Assembly (NCBI GenBank): GCA_041740375.1
Contig: JBGSMB010000013.1
Coordinates: 1 to 6,732 of the forward strand
Direction of reading: 5' to 3'
DNA from: JBGSMB01 sp041740375
GTDB lineage: Bacteria > Patescibacteriota > Saccharimonadia > Saccharimonadales > JAGQMS01
DNA: 6,732 nt
In this document: piece by piece, positions 6,089 through 6,732 of the stretch
Layout of the letters: each line of letters opens with the position of its first letter
Position numbering within the stretch: the stretch's first letter is position 1
The notes under the pieces: generated by a model
The model's input: only the letters and a program-made list of their open reading frames with translations
The model's database searches: none
Told to the model about the DNA's origin: nothing
Made by a program: the position numbers and the translations under genes

Positions 6089-6094
6089 AGTATA
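6089..6094 (-). promoter_or_regulatory. -10 box for the pseudouridine synthase gene
   Basis: Minus strand TATACT at 6094-6089 ends 11 nt before the ATG at 6077. Initiation about 7 nt downstream leaves a leader of roughly 4-5 nt with no SD site. No clear -35 (CTTTCT or TTTCTA at 16-17 nt) is seen, so this is a moderate call supported mostly by the same layout at der and the 316-aa gene. Confidence 0.5.
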
Positions 6095-6156
6095 CGTTAC
6101 CTTAACAGATTAGAAAGCATAAGTAGTTTGACAAAACATGAAAAAAATGATGAAAA

Positions 6157-6178
6157 AACTACAATAGAATTTGTAGTT
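6157..6178. repeat. Perfect 8-bp inverted repeat at the probable promoter of the repeat-protein gene
   Basis: AACTACAA (6157-6164), 6-nt centre TAGAAT, TTGTAGTT (6171-6178). The centre (TAGAAT, 6165-6170) and the overlapping TACAAT (6160-6165) both resemble -10 boxes for the rightward gene, with an A-rich upstream stretch (two copies of ATGAAAAAA at 6138-6146 and 6150-6158). TTGACA at 6128-6133 is too far away to pair with either. This could be an operator over a -10 box. On the minus strand it also looks like a weak AT-rich hairpin followed by a T-run. Confidence 0.5.
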
Positions 6179-6213
6179 CGATGGGCGTACAACTAAGTAC
6201 TAAGCGTGGGGCG

Positions 6214-6236
6214 TATAAACAATTTATGAAGGAGGA
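6214..6236 (+). promoter_or_regulatory. Shine-Dalgarno AAGGAGGA (6229-6236) with possible nearby -10 TATAAA (6214-6219)
   Basis: AAGGAGGA is a near-perfect SD; its AGGAGG core sits 9 nt before the ATG at 6245. This gene is thus translated the classical way, unlike its leaderless neighbours. TATAAA at 6214-6219 could be a -10 box but has no recognisable -35, and a start from it would barely clear the SD. The palindromic candidates near 6160-6170 would give a leader of about 70 nt. Confidence 0.7.
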
Positions 6237-6244
6237 CTTGGATC

Positions 6245-6732
6245 ATGAGTCAACAAGATCAGCAAGTATTCAAAACAAACATGCTAGCGGTATTTCTACC
6301 AACATTTTTAGCAGTTCTATTCGCCGTACCAATGGCAACAGTACTTAGCTTCGCAATCTTACGAGCGGACGATGTACAAGCCGAAGCGTCTCCTACTGCA
6401 ACTACCGCAATTACTAATCCGGCATCGGTTACATGTTTGGCGCCTGCAGCATCCACCTCATCCGGATCAACATCAGGTACGAGTACTGGCACGGGCGTAT
6501 GGTACGCGCTTCCTGCGCAGTCTACAGGTGACATTACTCAGAACACTACTGAGACAATCTCAACAGTAACGACTAACTATTATGACAGCTACAACACTGG
6601 TTCGTTCAACAATACTCAAACCTGGACAACCACCAAAACCAAGAACACCTCAAACACGAACACTCAGAGTTGGCAAGACAACGATACTAATACGCAGTCA
6701 TGGCAGGACAACGATACAAACACGCAGTCTTG
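6245..6732 (+). CDS. Exported or membrane-anchored Thr/Ser/Asn/Gln-rich repeat protein (3' truncated by window edge)
   Basis: The frame is open from the ATG at 6245 to the window end (162 full codons seen). Residues 1-12 are polar (MSQQDQQVFKTN), 13-39 form a long hydrophobic segment with Pro19 and Pro29, and AEA (46-48) could be a signal peptidase site; the 27-residue core could equally be a membrane anchor. The mature part is almost free of charge at first: a Thr/Ala/Ser/Gly linker with one Cys (64), then Thr/Asn-rich sequence, then NTQSWQDNDT repeats from residue 139. No catalytic domain is visible. Composition and repeats fit a surface fibre or adhesin stalk, possibly for contact with a host cell if the organism is an episymbiont; that is inference. 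Confidence 0.8.
   Translation, partial: MSQQDQQVFKTNMLAVFLPTFLAVLFAVPMATVLSFAILRADDVQAEASPTATTAITNPASVTCLAPAASTSSGSTSGTSTGTGVWYALPAQSTGDITQNTTETISTVTTNYYDSYNTGSFNNTQTWTTTKTKNTSNTNTQSWQDNDTNTQSWQDNDTNTQS
6659..6732 (+). repeat. In-frame 30-bp tandem repeats encoding NTQSWQDNDT
   Basis: Unit 1 at 6659-6688, unit 2 at 6689-6718 and the start of unit 3 at 6719-6732, each encoding the same ten residues as far as seen. The units differ only at synonymous sites (AAC/AAT, ACT/ACG, AGT/TCA/TCT, CAA/CAG, ACT/ACA). A degenerate forerunner, NNTQTWTTT, occurs just upstream at about 6609-6635. The array continues beyond the window. Confidence 0.9.

Noticed and set aside
6128..6133. TTGACA as the -35 for the repeat-protein gene
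   Set aside because: The nearest credible -10 boxes (TACAAT, TAGAAT) are 26 and 31 nt away, and nothing fits at 16-18 nt.
6259..6569. Frames opposite and overlapping the repeat-protein gene
   Set aside because: The 6245 frame has a near-perfect SD, an export segment and in-frame repeats kept at the protein level.
6659..6732. CRISPR-like 30-bp repeats
   Set aside because: The units are directly adjacent without spacers, are in frame and vary only at synonymous positions.

Overview
The window looks like chromosomal DNA of a small-genome bacterium of the Patescibacteria/CPR type, most likely a Candidatus Saccharibacteria (TM7) relative. This is inference, not proof. It rests on sigma70-like -10 boxes lying only 6-11 nt from start codons without a Shine-Dalgarno (SD) site, on housekeeping genes packed between unrecognised proteins, and on a Pth beginning MALFQ, which I recall from that group. 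The standard bacterial code fits: glycine is GGN, tryptophan is TGG, and the confident genes end in TAA or TAG.

Layout, left to right: the 3' end of an unrecognised + strand gene (1-90) with a bidirectional terminator; pth, peptidyl-tRNA hydrolase (- strand, 205-807); an unrecognised 316-aa protein (+, 919-1869) whose stop codon overlaps that of der, the double-GTPase ribosome assembly factor (-, 1866-3281); a large protein (+, about 3472-5148) with a possible transglutaminase-like Cys/His/Asp core and an odd 5' end (a 26-codon leaderless ORF at 3351-3431 in another frame); a 58-aa charged protein (+, 5173-5349) with its own promoter and a long 3' hairpin; an RsuA/RluB-family rRNA pseudouridine synthase (-, 5412-6077); and the start of a secreted or membrane-anchored Thr/Ser/Asn/Gln-rich protein with 10-residue repeats, which runs off the right edge (+, 6245-6732).

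The genes alternate in orientation, giving divergent promoter regions at 808-918, 3282-3350 and 6078-6244 and convergent ends at 91-204, 1866-1869 and 5350-5411. The three recognised enzymes (Pth, Der, the pseudouridine synthase) all serve translation or ribosome biogenesis. The interspersed + strand genes are unrecognised and each has its own promoter, so this is a set of single-gene transcription units rather than an operon. No stretch over 300 bases lacks a gene. I found no tRNA, rRNA, CRISPR array or insertion sequence.

The points most worth following up are the frame break at 3407-3431, the apparent leaderless promoter architecture, the possible cysteine-peptidase/transglutaminase-like core, the small GC-rich gene with a long hairpin, and the repeat protein behind a palindromic promoter region.
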